Origin: Thomasclavelia spiroformis DSM 1552
Lineage (GTDB): Bacteria; Bacillota_I; Bacilli_A; Erysipelotrichales; Coprobacillaceae
Direction: 5' to 3'
Assembly: GCF_025149465.1 (NCBI RefSeq)
Contig: NZ_CP102275.1
Location: forward strand, 124,001 to 188,000
Length of the DNA stretch: 64,000 bases
Part shown: one piece after another, positions 53,905-63,629 of the stretch
Layout: each line of letters starts with the position of its first letter
How positions within the stretch are numbered: position 1 is the first letter of the stretch
Translations under genes and position numbers: made by a program
Notes under the pieces: model-generated
Databases searched by the model: none
What the model was told of the DNA's origin: nothing
Seen by the model: only the letters and a program-made list of their open reading frames with translations

Positions 53905-54674
53905 TGACAAAAATAATTGCAATCACAAATCAAAAAGGCGGAGTTGGAAAAACAACTACTAGTATTAATTTAGCAGCGGCACTTGCAAAAGCTAAAAATA
54001 GGGTACTTCTAGTTGATATGGATCCCCAAGCTAATGCTACACAAGGTATTGGAATTGATCGTGATAATATTGAATTGTCAACATATAATATTATTGTTGA
54101 AGAATGTGAGATGAAAGATGTAATTGTTCCTTCATATATTGCTAAGTTAGATGTTGCTCCTGGGAGTATTGATTTAGCAGGTGCTGATTTAGAGTTAGCA
54201 AATATAAAAAGAGGGCGTGAACAGCGTTTAAAAAAAGCAATAGATCAAATAAAAGATGATTATAATTATATAATTATTGATTGCCCTCCAGCATTAGGGT
54301 TATTAAATACTAATGCTCTTACTGCTTGTGATTCAGTTTTAATTCCAGTGCAATGTGAGTATTATGCATTAGAGGGATTAACACAGTTATTAAATACAAT
54401 TTTATTAACACAAAGTGTTTTTAATCCACGTTTGACAATAGAAGGTATTTTATTGACAATGTTAGATCAACGAACTAATCTTGGAGTTGAAGTTTCCCAA
54501 GAAGTTCGTAAATATTTTAAGGAAAAGGTTTATAAAACTGCAATTCCAAGAAATATTAAATTATCTGAAGCACCATCAGAAGGATTGGCTATTTTTGATT
54601 ATGATAATAATTCAGAAGGTGCCAGAGCATATCGAGATTTTGCAAAGGAAGTGTGTAAACGTAATGCCAAGTAA
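53904..54674 (+). CDS. parA: Chromosome partitioning ATPase ParA (Soj)
   Basis: 256 residues. The deviant Walker A KGGVGKTTTSINLA, VDMDPQANAT and IDCPPALGLL are intact. It works with ParB on parS-bound chromosomes and can regulate DnaA. AGGGAGG site inside the psd end. parA starts on the last base of psd, an unusual link of a lipid operon to parAB. Confidence 0.96.
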   Translation: MTKIIAITNQKGGVGKTTTSINLAAALAKAKNRVLLVDMDPQANATQGIGIDRDNIELSTYNIIVEECEMKDVIVPSYIAKLDVAPGSIDLAGADLELANIKRGREQRLKKAIDQIKDDYNYIIIDCPPALGLLNTNALTACDSVLIPVQCEYYALEGLTQLLNTILLTQSVFNPRLTIEGILLTMLDQRTNLGVEVSQEVRKYFKEKVYKTAIPRNIKLSEAPSEGLAIFDYDNNSEGARAYRDFAKEVCKRNAK

Positions 54675-55578
54675 TACAAAAAAAAGTACGGCTACAAAAA
54701 AGAGCAGTACAGTTAAAAATAAAAAATTAGGTAAAGGACTAGATGCTATTTTTGGTGGTGATATTTCTGCGTTAATTGATGACATTGAAAAAAATACACC
54801 AGAAACAAAGCACATTAATATTTCTTTAGATGAAATTCGTCCAAATCCTTATCAGCCACGTAAGTTGTTTGATGAAGAAAAATTAGAAGAATTAGCTATA
54901 TCAATTAAAGAACATGGGATTTTTCAACCAGTTATTTTAAAATCATCTATCCAAGGCTATGAGATTGTAGCCGGTGAAAGAAGATGTCGTGCTGCTAAAA
55001 AGGCTGGTTTAAGTACTGTTCCAGCAATCATCGTTGATTTTACTGATGATCAAATGATGGAAATAGCATTGTTAGAAAATATTCAAAGAGAAGATTTAAA
55101 TTCAATTGAAGAAGCGAAAGCTTATTTATCGATGATGGATAAATTAGGACTTACTCAAGAACAGCTAGCAAAAAGAATTGGTAAATCACGAAGCTATATT
55201 GCTAATACGCTTAGATTGTTACAGTTACCTGAGATGATTCAAAATTATGTATTAGAGGGAAAAATGTCAATGGGGCATGCTCGTTGTTTAATAACATTAC
55301 CAAAAGAAAAAGCTGAGGCTCTTGCTAAACGTTGTATCGATGAAGGACTATCTGTTCGAGACGTAGAAAATGTGGTTAAAGGAATTGAGTTAGGAAATAG
55401 TCGTAAAGAACGTCCTAAAGTGATAAAATCTAAAGAATTGGTTTATGTTGAAGGGTTATTAAGAAAGAAGTTTAGAACAAAAATTAAAGTTGATGAAAAT
55501 ACTTTAACAATAAAATATACTGATACTAAAGATTTAAATCGTATTTTGGAATTAATGGGTGTAATTGAAGAAAGCTAG
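54664..55578 (+). CDS. parB: Chromosome partitioning protein ParB (Spo0J)
   Basis: 304 residues from ATG 54664, which overlaps parA by 11 bp. A Lys/Ser/Thr-rich tail and KKLGKGLDAIFGG (the ParA-contact start) lead to the ParB core: RPNPYQPRKLFDEEKL, CTP-binding GERRCRAAKKAG, ENIQREDLNSIEEA, and the helix-turn-helix LTQEQLAKRIGKSRSYIANTL. No parS site was recognised in the window. Confidence 0.95.
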   Translation: MPSNTKKSTATKKSSTVKNKKLGKGLDAIFGGDISALIDDIEKNTPETKHINISLDEIRPNPYQPRKLFDEEKLEELAISIKEHGIFQPVILKSSIQGYEIVAGERRCRAAKKAGLSTVPAIIVDFTDDQMMEIALLENIQREDLNSIEEAKAYLSMMDKLGLTQEQLAKRIGKSRSYIANTLRLLQLPEMIQNYVLEGKMSMGHARCLITLPKEKAEALAKRCIDEGLSVRDVENVVKGIELGNSRKERPKVIKSKELVYVEGLLRKKFRTKIKVDENTLTIKYTDTKDLNRILELMGVIEES

Positions 55579-55594
55579 GTTACTAGCTTTTTAT
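55571..55594 (+). terminator. Terminator overlapping the parB stop codon
   Basis: AAAGCTAG (55571-55578, including the TAG stop) and CTAGCTTT (55583-55590) followed by Ts. Confidence 0.85.
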
Positions 55595-55615
55595 ATGTTT
55601 ATAGAAAATAAAAAA

Positions 55616-55642
55616 GGCGCAACGTGGAGAGGGAGTTGCGCC
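55616..55642. other. GC-rich hairpin between parB and the yybS-like gene
   Basis: GGCGCAAC (55616-55623) and GTTGCGCC (55635-55642) enclose a purine-rich loop GTGGAGAGGGA. The stem is unusually GC-rich for this genome. A T-tract is lacking, so it is not a plain terminator. Confidence 0.6.
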
Positions 55643-55742
55643 ATTTAATATTATAATGGCTAAATTTTTATAATCCATACAATGAGTATCCTAAATAGTA
55701 GAAATAGTCCTTTTTTAATAAAATTTAGAGTATATCTAATAA

Positions 55743-55771
55743 TTGAACATACAATATTAATATGTTATTAT
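55743..55771 (+). promoter_or_regulatory. Promoter of the yybS-like gene
   Basis: TTGAAC (55743-55748), 17 bp, TATTAT (55766-55771). It overlaps an upstream in-frame ATG at 55762 and so confirms the start at 55804. Confidence 0.7.
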
Positions 55772-55803
55772 TTGATAAATGTTTATTATTTTATGGAGGA
55801 AAT

Positions 55804-56376
55804 ATGAGTGGAAATAAAGTCAAAATAATGTCACAGGGGGCTATGTTGGCATCATTATTTGGTGTTTTAGGACTGATAAATATATATACTGGAAGTATTT
55901 TTGATATTATTTTTTCATATATAATGGTCTTGGCTCTTGCGTATTATGCATATTTATATGATTATAAAGCCGCTTTAAGTGTACTGGTAGTAACATTTGT
56001 TGTGCTTTTTTTAGTAGGAGAAATGTTTTTTGCTTTGTATGCTAGTATCACTTTAATTCTTGGGGTTTTTTATGGGTATTGTTTGCATAATAATAAAAGT
56101 AAACGTTTTTCTAAATATGGTCTAATAGTTGTATCCGCACTAAAAAATTTTATTATTTTCTTTTTGATGGGCGGACTTTTAGGAATTGATGTTTATAAAG
56201 AAGGATTAGAGATATATCGTGATATAATGAATGTTATTCCTTGGTTAAAAAATATTGTTACGCCAGAAATTGGTTTTGCATTATTGTGGATATTTATGTT
56301 TGTATGTGAATCATATGTAATTAGATCATACTTTGATATTATTATCGGTAAATTAAGTAAACGAAATAAATGTTAG
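55804..56376 (+). CDS. YybS-like (DUF2232) membrane protein
   Basis: 190 residues with five or six hydrophobic helices and short loops. GGAGG lies before ATG 55804. Sequence motifs are weak, but the position before gdpP-rplI-dnaB is that of yybS in Bacillus, and the size fits a short member of DUF2232. Function of the family is unknown. Confidence 0.6.
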   Translation: MSGNKVKIMSQGAMLASLFGVLGLINIYTGSIFDIIFSYIMVLALAYYAYLYDYKAALSVLVVTFVVLFLVGEMFFALYASITLILGVFYGYCLHNNKSKRFSKYGLIVVSALKNFIIFFLMGGLLGIDVYKEGLEIYRDIMNVIPWLKNIVTPEIGFALLWIFMFVCESYVIRSYFDIIIGKLSKRNKC

Positions 56377-56414
56377 TATAGTTTATAAAATTCTGTTTTA
56401 AGTAGTGACTATGT

Positions 56415-56420
56415 TATAAT
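56415..56420 (+). promoter_or_regulatory. Extended -10 box of gdpP
   Basis: TGTTATAAT ends at 56420 and covers an in-frame ATG at 56419, so that ATG cannot be the translation start. The -35 is weak. Confidence 0.6.
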
Positions 56421-56445
56421 GAAGTTATTAAGGGTGGTGAGTGTA

Positions 56446-58407
56446 ATGACGGTAAAGATGTCGAGGCTAAAAAATATTGTTATAGTTTTATTGTTATGTG
56501 AAATTGTTTTAGCAATATTAGGACATATTTTTATATCTAGTAGTACTTCTTTAACATTATTAATATATATATTTGTTAAAAATATAATAATTATTAGTAT
56601 TATATTTTATGCTATTAGCATTATTAAAGATAATAATATGAGTGTTAGTGATGTTTTAGGTGATGAGGCTAAAAATGCACTTATTTTTGGAGGAATTGGA
56701 TTAGTTAAATATGATGAAAATAGAAATGTTGTATGGGTAAGTGATTTGCTTCATGAGATGGATATAAATATTATTGGTAAAAAATTATTGGAATGGCAAC
56801 CGTTATTGGCATCATTATTTGAAGATGATGATATAAAGATTATAGATATTAATTCACGTAAATTTGAGGCGTATAATAGCAAAGAAAGTCGAATACTTTA
56901 TTTAAAAGATGTTAGTGATTATGTAGGAGTAGCTAAAGAATTTGAAGATCAACAGATATGTGTAGCTTATATAACGATTGATAATTATGAAGAATCAATT
57001 GAACTAGCAGATGAACAAAGTGCTGCTTCAATTCAATCGGTATCAAGACAAACTATGCTTGATTGGGCTAAGGAAAATGGTGTAATCTTAAAAAGATATA
57101 AAAGCGATGGTTATATCGCAATATTTAATGAACGTACTTATCGAAAACAAGTAGAAGATAAATTTGTTTTACTAGATACTTTTAGAGAAAAAAGTGAAGA
57201 ATTAGGACAAGTTATGACTTTATCAATTGGAATTGGGCGAGGTAGTAATATTTTACGTGAACTTGATGAATTAGCATTTTCAGCTTTATCATTATGTTAT
57301 TCACGTGGCGGTGATCAAGTTACTGTAAAATCAAATGATGAGCCAATTCGTTATTTTGGTGGAGATAGTGAAAGTTTTGAAAAATCTAGTATGATTAGAG
57401 CTAGAGTTATTGCGCAAACATTAGCTGGCTTGATAAAGCAAGCTGATAATATCTTTATCATGGGGCATAAACAATCTGATTTTGATTCATTTGGGGCTTC
57501 AATTGCAATGTATGCATTATGTAGAGCCTATGATAAAAAAGCGTATATTATTATAAATTATGATTCACTAGAAGAAAAAACGGCAGTAGTTGCAAAGAAT
57601 TTAATGGATGATGAAAGATATCGAGATGTGTTTATTTCAGCTGGTTATGTTCATGAGGTAGTATCACCAAAAAGTTTATTAGTTGCAGTTGATAATCATA
57701 AGCCATCACTTGCAATTGATGAAAATATTTTAGATATTGTTAATAATAAGGTTGTCATTGATCATCATCGTCGTGGGGAAGAATTTATCGATTTACCACT
57801 TTTAACTTATTTAGAGCCGGCAGCCTCATCTACTGTAGAGTTAATTGTAGAACTTTTTGAATATCAAAAAGAAGAAATTAGTGTAACTGAACGTGAAGCA
57901 ACGATCATGTATACGGGAATGTTGATAGATACTAATTATTTTAGGACTAGAGTAGGAACAAGAACATTTCAAGCTGCGGCTAAATTAAAAGAATTACAGG
58001 CAAATGTAGGAGAAGCATATAAGTATTTAGAAGATGATTATGATACTACATTGACAAAATTATCAATTACGCAAACGGCTTATAAATATGGAAAAGATAT
58101 CTTGATTGCTTTTGGAAAGGCAGATAAAATATATAGTAGAACATTATTGGCAAAAGCTGGTAATGAGTTATTAGGAATTAGTGGTGTAAAGGCAGTTTTT
58201 ATTGTAGGAAAAACTGGGAAGGATGAAGTATCAATTAGTTCTAGAAGTACCCGTGATATAAATGTTCAATTAATTATGGAAAAATTAGGTGGTGGAGGTC
58301 ATTTTTCAATGGCAGCTTGTCAATTGAAAAATGAAACTGTTACAGGTGCCATTAATTTATTAGAAGAAGCGATTAATAATTATTTAGATGAAAGGAAGAG
58401 TGAATAA
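56446..58407 (+). CDS. gdpP: Cyclic-di-AMP phosphodiesterase GdpP
   Basis: About 653 residues. Two N-terminal helices (about 8-60), a degenerate PAS-like segment, a degenerate GGDEF domain (about 165-290, CYSRGGDQ), then the DHH domain (HKQSDFDSFGASIAM, AVDNHKPS, IDHHRRGEEF) and DHHA1 domain (GGGGHFSMAA). It cleaves c-di-AMP and so affects wall and potassium balance. GGTGGTGAG precedes ATG 56446. Overlaps rplI by one base. Confidence 0.94.
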   Translation: MTVKMSRLKNIVIVLLLCEIVLAILGHIFISSSTSLTLLIYIFVKNIIIISIIFYAISIIKDNNMSVSDVLGDEAKNALIFGGIGLVKYDENRNVVWVSDLLHEMDINIIGKKLLEWQPLLASLFEDDDIKIIDINSRKFEAYNSKESRILYLKDVSDYVGVAKEFEDQQICVAYITIDNYEESIELADEQSAASIQSVSRQTMLDWAKENGVILKRYKSDGYIAIFNERTYRKQVEDKFVLLDTFREKSEELGQVMTLSIGIGRGSNILRELDELAFSALSLCYSRGGDQVTVKSNDEPIRYFGGDSESFEKSSMIRARVIAQTLAGLIKQADNIFIMGHKQSDFDSFGASIAMYALCRAYDKKAYIIINYDSLEEKTAVVAKNLMDDERYRDVFISAGYVHEVVSPKSLLVAVDNHKPSLAIDENILDIVNNKVVIDHHRRGEEFIDLPLLTYLEPAASSTVELIVELFEYQKEEISVTEREATIMYTGMLIDTNYFRTRVGTRTFQAAAKLKELQANVGEAYKYLEDDYDTTLTKLSITQTAYKYGKDILIAFGKADKIYSRTLLAKAGNELLGISGVKAVFIVGKTGKDEVSISSRSTRDINVQLIMEKLGGGGHFSMAACQLKNETVTGAINLLEEAINNYLDERKSE

Positions 58408-58853
58408 TGAAAGTTATTTTATTACAAGATGTTAAGAAATTAGGGAAAAAAGGAGATACTGTAAAAGTTGCTGATGGTTATGGGCAAAACTTTTTGATTA
58501 AAAATAAATTAGCTGTTTTGGAAACAGATACAAGTCGTAAAATTGTAGAAAATGAAAAGGAAAAAGCTCATCAAGTTGATTTAGAAAATCAAGCTAAGGC
58601 TAAAGAATTAGCTAAAAGAATTGAGGAAATTACTCTTGAATTTACTTTAAAATCTGGAAAAGATGGAAAGACGTTTGGAAGCATTTCAACTAAACAAGTA
58701 GTAGAGAAGTTAAGAGATGAGTACGATATTAAAATAGATAAAAGAAAGTTTATTGACGGACATCCAATTGGAGGACTTGGTTATACAAAATTAAAAGTTG
58801 ATTTATATAAAGGAATAGTTGCAACAATTAATGTTCATTTAAAAGAACAATAG
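58407..58853 (+). CDS. rplI: 50S ribosomal protein L9
   Basis: 148 residues. MKVILLQDVKKLGKKGDTVKVADGY N-terminal domain, a long linker helix and the C-terminal domain with FGSISTKQV are typical. Joined to gdpP and dnaB as in Bacillus. Confidence 0.97.
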   Translation: MKVILLQDVKKLGKKGDTVKVADGYGQNFLIKNKLAVLETDTSRKIVENEKEKAHQVDLENQAKAKELAKRIEEITLEFTLKSGKDGKTFGSISTKQVVEKLRDEYDIKIDKRKFIDGHPIGGLGYTKLKVDLYKGIVATINVHLKEQ

Positions 58854-58862
58854 GAGAATATT

Positions 58863-60239
58863 ATGACAACTCGTAAATATCCTCATGATATAGAGGCAGA
58901 AAGATCATTGTTAGGAGCAATGTTAATATCAAAAGATATATGTATTGATATCTTAAATAAAACAGTAGAAGATGATTTTTATGATATTAATCATCAAAAT
59001 ATTTTTAAAGCAATGGCTGCTATCAATGAAGATGGTATGCCTGTAGATGTTACCACGGTAACATCTTATCTTATGGATCATAATCAATTAGATAAAATTG
59101 GTGGCGTTGATTATTTATTCCGTTTAAGTGAATCTGTTCCAACTGTTGCTCATAGTGAATATTATTTAAAGATATTACATGATAAAGCAATTTTAAGAAG
59201 AATTATTAGGGAAACGACAAGAATTGCTGAAAGTGCATATGATGATGTTGATAATATCGATGCTTTTATAGATGAAACCGAAAGAACTATTCTTCAAGTA
59301 ACACAAGATCGAAGTGCCGGAGAGTTTAGAGAAATTCGTAGTGTTATTAAAAGCGTGACAGATCGTTTAAATATGTTACAAAAAATTGATGGGAATATTT
59401 CAGGGGTTAGATCAGGATTTCGTGATCTTGATAAAATAACTTCAGGTTTTCAAAAAGGTGATTTAATTATTTTAGCAGCTCGTCCAGCGATGGGGAAAAC
59501 AGCTTTTGCACTGAATATCGCTCATAATGCCGCATATAAATCTAAAGAACCGGTAGCTATATTTTCATTGGAAATGCCAGCTGAACAATTAGTACAGCGT
59601 ATTATTTGTTCAATGGGAAGTATCGAAGGGGCCTCAATGCGTACAGGTGAAGTTTTAAAAACTAATGCCAATAAATATTATGCAGCGGCTGAACGTGTAT
59701 CTAAATGTAATTTGTATATAGATGATAGTCCAGGGATTAAAATTAATGATATTGTTGCTAAAAGTAGAAAATTAAAATCAGAACATGGATTAAAAATGAT
59801 TGTAATCGATTATTTACAGTTGATTACTTCATCATCTAAAAATCGTGAAAATAGACAACAAGAAGTTTCTGAAATTTCAAGAACACTAAAAGCATTAGCC
59901 AGAGAGTTAGAAGTACCTGTTATTTCGTTATCACAGTTATCGCGTTCAGTTGAACAACGACCTAATAAACGTCCAATGATGTCGGATTTAAGAGAATCTG
60001 GAGCAATTGAACAGGATGCAGACATCGTTTCTTTTATTTATCGTGAAGATTATTATAAAAATAATGAAGATAATAAAACTGAAGAAACTGGTTTAACTGA
60101 AATAATTATTGCGAAACATCGTAATGGTGCAACTGGTGAAGTTAATTTGGCGTTTGAAAAAAATTATAGCCGTTTTTCTGATTTAGCTCATATTGGACCT
60201 GATGGTACTAGTGATGGAATAAGAGATATTAGAAGCTAA
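58863..60239 (+). CDS. dnaB: Replicative DNA helicase DnaB (DnaC in Bacillus)
   Basis: 458 residues. The N-terminal helical domain ([14 protein letters not shown]) and the RecA-like core with Walker [29 protein letters not shown] and the arginine-finger region [10 protein letters not shown] are seen. No intein. AGGAG site after rplI. Confidence 0.97.
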   Translation: MTTRKYPHDIEAERSLLGAMLISKDICIDILNKTVEDDFYDINHQNIFKAMAAINEDGMPVDVTTVTSYLMDHNQLDKIGGVDYLFRLSESVPTVAHSEYYLKILHDKAILRRIIRETTRIAESAYDDVDNIDAFIDETERTILQVTQDRSAGEFREIRSVIKSVTDRLNMLQKIDGNISGVRSGFRDLDKITSGFQKGDLIILAARPAMGKTAFALNIAHNAAYKSKEPVAIFSLEMPAEQLVQRIICSMGSIEGASMRTGEVLKTNANKYYAAAERVSKCNLYIDDSPGIKINDIVAKSRKLKSEHGLKMIVIDYLQLITSSSKNRENRQQEVSEISRTLKALARELEVPVISLSQLSRSVEQRPNKRPMMSDLRESGAIEQDADIVSFIYREDYYKNNEDNKTEETGLTEIIIAKHRNGATGEVNLAFEKNYSRFSDLAHIGPDGTSDGIRDIRS

Positions 60240-60258
60240 AGAAAGGATAAGTTTAATA

Positions 60259-60849
60259 ATGTATCATCAATATCGTGGAGGTTGGTTAGAAGTAATTTGT
60301 GGATGTATGTTTTCTGGTAAAACAGAAGAGCTAATTCGTAGAATAAATGTTTTAAGTTATGCTAAAAAAAATATCGTCGTATTTAAACCAAAGGTTGATA
60401 ATCGTTATTCAGATACAGAAATTGTATCTCATTCAGGATCTCGAGTACCTTGTAAGATTGTTGAAAAAGCGCAAGATATTTTAAAATTAGTCAATGATGA
60501 TGTTGAAGTTGTAGCAATTGATGAAATTCAGTTTTTTGATAAAGATATTGTAGATGTATGTGAATATTTAGCTGATAAAGGCATAAGAGTAATAGTGGCA
60601 GGTTTGGATAAAGATTTTAGAGGTGAATCTTTTGGAGTGATGCCAGAGTTGCTTACTCGAGCAGAGTTTGTTACTAAATTAACGGCTGTTTGTGCTAAAT
60701 GTGGAGCTCCTGCAACTAGAACTCAAAGATTAGTCGATGGAAAACCGGCTTCTTTTGAAGATCCTGTTGTATTAATTGGAGCTGTTGAGCATTATGAACC
60801 TCGATGTCGACACTGTCATGAGGTACGCAATCGACCTAATAAGTTTTAA
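60259..60849 (+). CDS. tdk: Thymidine kinase
   Basis: 196 residues, class II kinase. Walker [30 protein letters not shown], and the zinc ligands CAKCGAPA...CRHCHE. Salvages thymidine to dTMP. Follows dnaB by 19 bp with a GAAAGGA site. Confidence 0.96.
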   Translation: MYHQYRGGWLEVICGCMFSGKTEELIRRINVLSYAKKNIVVFKPKVDNRYSDTEIVSHSGSRVPCKIVEKAQDILKLVNDDVEVVAIDEIQFFDKDIVDVCEYLADKGIRVIVAGLDKDFRGESFGVMPELLTRAEFVTKLTAVCAKCGAPATRTQRLVDGKPASFEDPVVLIGAVEHYEPRCRHCHEVRNRPNKF

Positions 60850-60859
60850 TATAAAAATA

Positions 60860-60888
60860 AAGACAAGTTACATTAGTAACTTGTCTTC
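60860..60888 (+). terminator. Terminator after tdk
   Basis: Perfect 12-bp stem AAGACAAGTTAC (60860-60871) and GTAACTTGTCTT (60876-60887). The T-tract is short. Downstream, 60906-60930 holds a purine-rich run and a small GTAG/CTAC hairpin before the prfA leader. Confidence 0.8.
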
Positions 60889-61087
60889 TATATTCTATGA
60901 TTAAAGGGAGGGGTAGTTTTCTACTACACCTATATAATAAAATGGTTAGGTGAACTCAATGTGAACTATAATTAATATGAATAAATTTTTATTTAAATGT
61001 TAAATAATTGTGTTGAAATCAAGTAAAATATATTTTGCTTATTTTTTATGTTTATTATATAATATGAGAGGTTTGGAGGTATAAATC

Positions 61088-62164
61088 ATGAATGAAAGTA
61101 TGTTAGAACGTTTAAAAACAATGGAAAACAGATATGAAGAATTAGGACATATGCTGATGGATCCTGATATTGGTAGTGATATTAAAAAGATGACAGATGT
61201 AACAAAAGAACAAGCATCATTACAAGCAGCATATGATTTATATCAAGAGTATAAAGAAATTGAAAATGGAATTGAAGAAGCTAAAGAACTAGCTAAAGAA
61301 CATGATCCTGAGATTAAAGAAATGGCTAAAATGGAACTAGCTGAATTGGAAGAAAAATTACCTGATGTTATTAAAAAATTAGAAATTGAATTAATTCCAA
61401 AAGATCCTAATGATAATAAAGATGTAATTATGGAAATTCGTGGTGCAGCCGGTGGTGATGAAGGAAATATTTTTGCTGGTGATTTATATCGTATGTATGT
61501 AAAATATGCAGAATCACAAGGATGGAAAGTTGAAGTTATGGAAGCCATTGATGCTGAAGCTGGAGGATATTCTTTAATTTCTTTTATGGTTAAAGGTGAA
61601 GGGGTCTATGGAAAATTAAAGTTTGAATCTGGATCACACCGTGTTCAACGTGTACCTAAAACAGAAACGCAGGGAAGAGTACACACTTCTACAGCAACAG
61701 TTTTAGTTATGCCTGAAGTAGAAGAAGTAGATGTAGAAATTAATAAAAATGATTTAAGAATTGATACTTATCGTGCTAGTGGTGCTGGTGGACAGCATAT
61801 TAATAAAACTGATTCAGCGGTAAGAATTACGCATATTCCAACTGGGATTGTTGCAGCAAGTCAAGATGGTCGTTCACAACATGATAATAAGGATAAGGCA
61901 ATGAAAGCTTTGATCGCAAGAATCTATGATTATTATCAACAACAACAAGATCAACAAGTTGAAAGTGAAAGAAAAAGTAAAGTTGGAACTGGAGATCGTG
62001 CTGAAAAGATTAGAACATATAATTATCCACAAAATCGTGTAACTGATCATCGTATTGGATTAACAATTCAACAATTAGATCGAATTATTGAAGGTAAATT
62101 GGATGATATTATTACAGCGTTAATTAATGAAGATCAACGTTTAAAATTGGAAGGACAAAATTAA
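61088..62164 (+). CDS. prfA: Peptide chain release factor 1
   Basis: 358 residues. Decodes UAA/UAG. The GGQ motif lies in GAGGQHINKTDSAVRITH near residue 232, and the codon-recognition region has the RF1-type pattern. GGAGG site. Overlaps prmC by one base, its modifying enzyme. Confidence 0.97.
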   Translation: MNESMLERLKTMENRYEELGHMLMDPDIGSDIKKMTDVTKEQASLQAAYDLYQEYKEIENGIEEAKELAKEHDPEIKEMAKMELAELEEKLPDVIKKLEIELIPKDPNDNKDVIMEIRGAAGGDEGNIFAGDLYRMYVKYAESQGWKVEVMEAIDAEAGGYSLISFMVKGEGVYGKLKFESGSHRVQRVPKTETQGRVHTSTATVLVMPEVEEVDVEINKNDLRIDTYRASGAGGQHINKTDSAVRITHIPTGIVAASQDGRSQHDNKDKAMKALIARIYDYYQQQQDQQVESERKSKVGTGDRAEKIRTYNYPQNRVTDHRIGLTIQQLDRIIEGKLDDIITALINEDQRLKLEGQN

Positions 62165-63021
62165 TGACAACTGTAAAAGAGTTAATTAAACAAGCTGAAA
62201 GTCGTTTGGATGATAGTAATAAGGATGTAAATGCTGCAAAAGTTTTGTTTTATCATTTAGCCAATAAAGAACCACATGAACTTTATTTGATGTATGATGA
62301 AGAAGTTGATAAAGAATTAGAAAAGCAGTTTTTAATGGGAATGGAAGAATACTATAATGGTAGACCGATTCAATATATTAAAGGAGTAGAAACATTTTTT
62401 GGACGTGATTTCAAAGTAAATGAAAATGTTTTAATTCCTCGTTATGAAACAGAAGAATTAGTTGAAAATATTTTATATCGTATCGATGATTATTTTTCAG
62501 GTTATAAAAATATTACATTGTGTGATGTTGGAACAGGTAGTGGAGCAATTGCAATAAGTTTAGCTTTAGAAGAACCTAAATTAAAAGTCTATGCTACAGA
62601 TATTTCTGATTTAGCACTTACTGTTGCAAAGGAAAATGCTAATAATTTAAAAGCAGATGTTGAATTTTTAGTTGGGGATATGTTACAGCCTTTAATTGAG
62701 AAAAATCTTAAAGTAGATATATTTGTTTCTAATCCACCTTATATACCTCAAGAACAAGAAATAGAAGCTGTTGTTAAAGATAATGAACCGCATGTGGCAT
62801 TATTTGGTGGAAATGACGGATTGTATTTTTATCGTAAGATTTTTGAAAGGGTAAATGAGTTATTGAACGAACGCGCATTGTTAGCTTTTGAAATGGGCTT
62901 CGATCAAAGAGAACTGATGGAAGAAGCGTTGCAAAAATATTTTCCTAATGATCCGTATGAAATTATTAAAGATATAAACGGCAAAGACCGTATGTTATTT
63001 ATTTATCGGAATTTAAAGTAA
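62164..63021 (+). CDS. prmC: Release factor glutamine methyltransferase
   Basis: 285 residues. Methylates the Gln of the GGQ loop in release factors. SAM motif DVGTGSGAIAISLA and the catalytic NPPYIP are intact, with the N-terminal helical domain (YHLANKEPHELYL). Translationally coupled to prfA. Confidence 0.96.
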   Translation: MTTVKELIKQAESRLDDSNKDVNAAKVLFYHLANKEPHELYLMYDEEVDKELEKQFLMGMEEYYNGRPIQYIKGVETFFGRDFKVNENVLIPRYETEELVENILYRIDDYFSGYKNITLCDVGTGSGAIAISLALEEPKLKVYATDISDLALTVAKENANNLKADVEFLVGDMLQPLIEKNLKVDIFVSNPPYIPQEQEIEAVVKDNEPHVALFGGNDGLYFYRKIFERVNELLNERALLAFEMGFDQRELMEEALQKYFPNDPYEIIKDINGKDRMLFIYRNLK

Positions 63022-63163
63022 GAAACAAATAAATATGAAAACATTCATTGTGTTAATAAGCTCTATGGATGTTTTTATTATGAAGTAAATACCACATGCT
63101 ATGTGCGTGTTAAGTGTTAGTTTTAATATTATAAAAAATTTCCAATGATATTTATTGGCGTTA

Positions 63164-63215
63164 TAAAATCTGATAGGGACTTGAAATTTTTGTTTCAAGT
63201 CCCTATCAGATTTTA
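63164..63215. repeat. Perfect 23-bp inverted repeat (long hairpin)
   Basis: Arms 63164-63186 and 63193-63215 are perfect complements around a 6-base loop. Core of the arm: CTGATAGGGACTTGAAA. It stands 142 bp after prmC, without genes on either side. Too long for an ordinary terminator. The rest of 63022-63629 shows no gene; a weaker hairpin with Ts lies at about 63566-63600. Confidence 0.9.
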
Positions 63216-63629
63216 AAAAGCACCTTTATTCCCATTTAATTTTATAATACCTATTTATTTAAATTATCTTGTTAAGCTTTTAATAATTATTAAAAAGTTA
63301 AAATAGATATATTATAATATAGTTGTATTAAGTAATTTTTTAGATGTCAAAAGTAGGTTTAAATTTTAATAATTTAAATACAAATACATAATATTATTAT
63401 ATAAAGTAGAGTTTACTATAAATTTAAGATATACTGAGTTATTTTTAATAGAGAAGATGTAAATGAATTTTAAAATTTATATAGGAAAGAATGACTGAAT
63501 ATTTAATATTAAAAAGTTATTGGATAAGAGATAGGAAAGGAAATAATGGTAACTTTAAAGAGGAAAAAATATTGTAATATAGATAGATAATATTTTTTTG
63601 TTTAAAGTTACTTTATAAGGGTAAGAAAA

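Noticed and set aside
53904-60239. Replication origin (DnaA box cluster) in the parAB to dnaB region
   Set aside because: The gene order suggests oriC is near, but no cluster of TTATNCACA boxes was seen in any gap of the window.
63013-63198. 61-residue minus-strand ORF over the long hairpin
   Set aside because: It runs through the inverted repeat, has no ribosome site and no protein-like composition.
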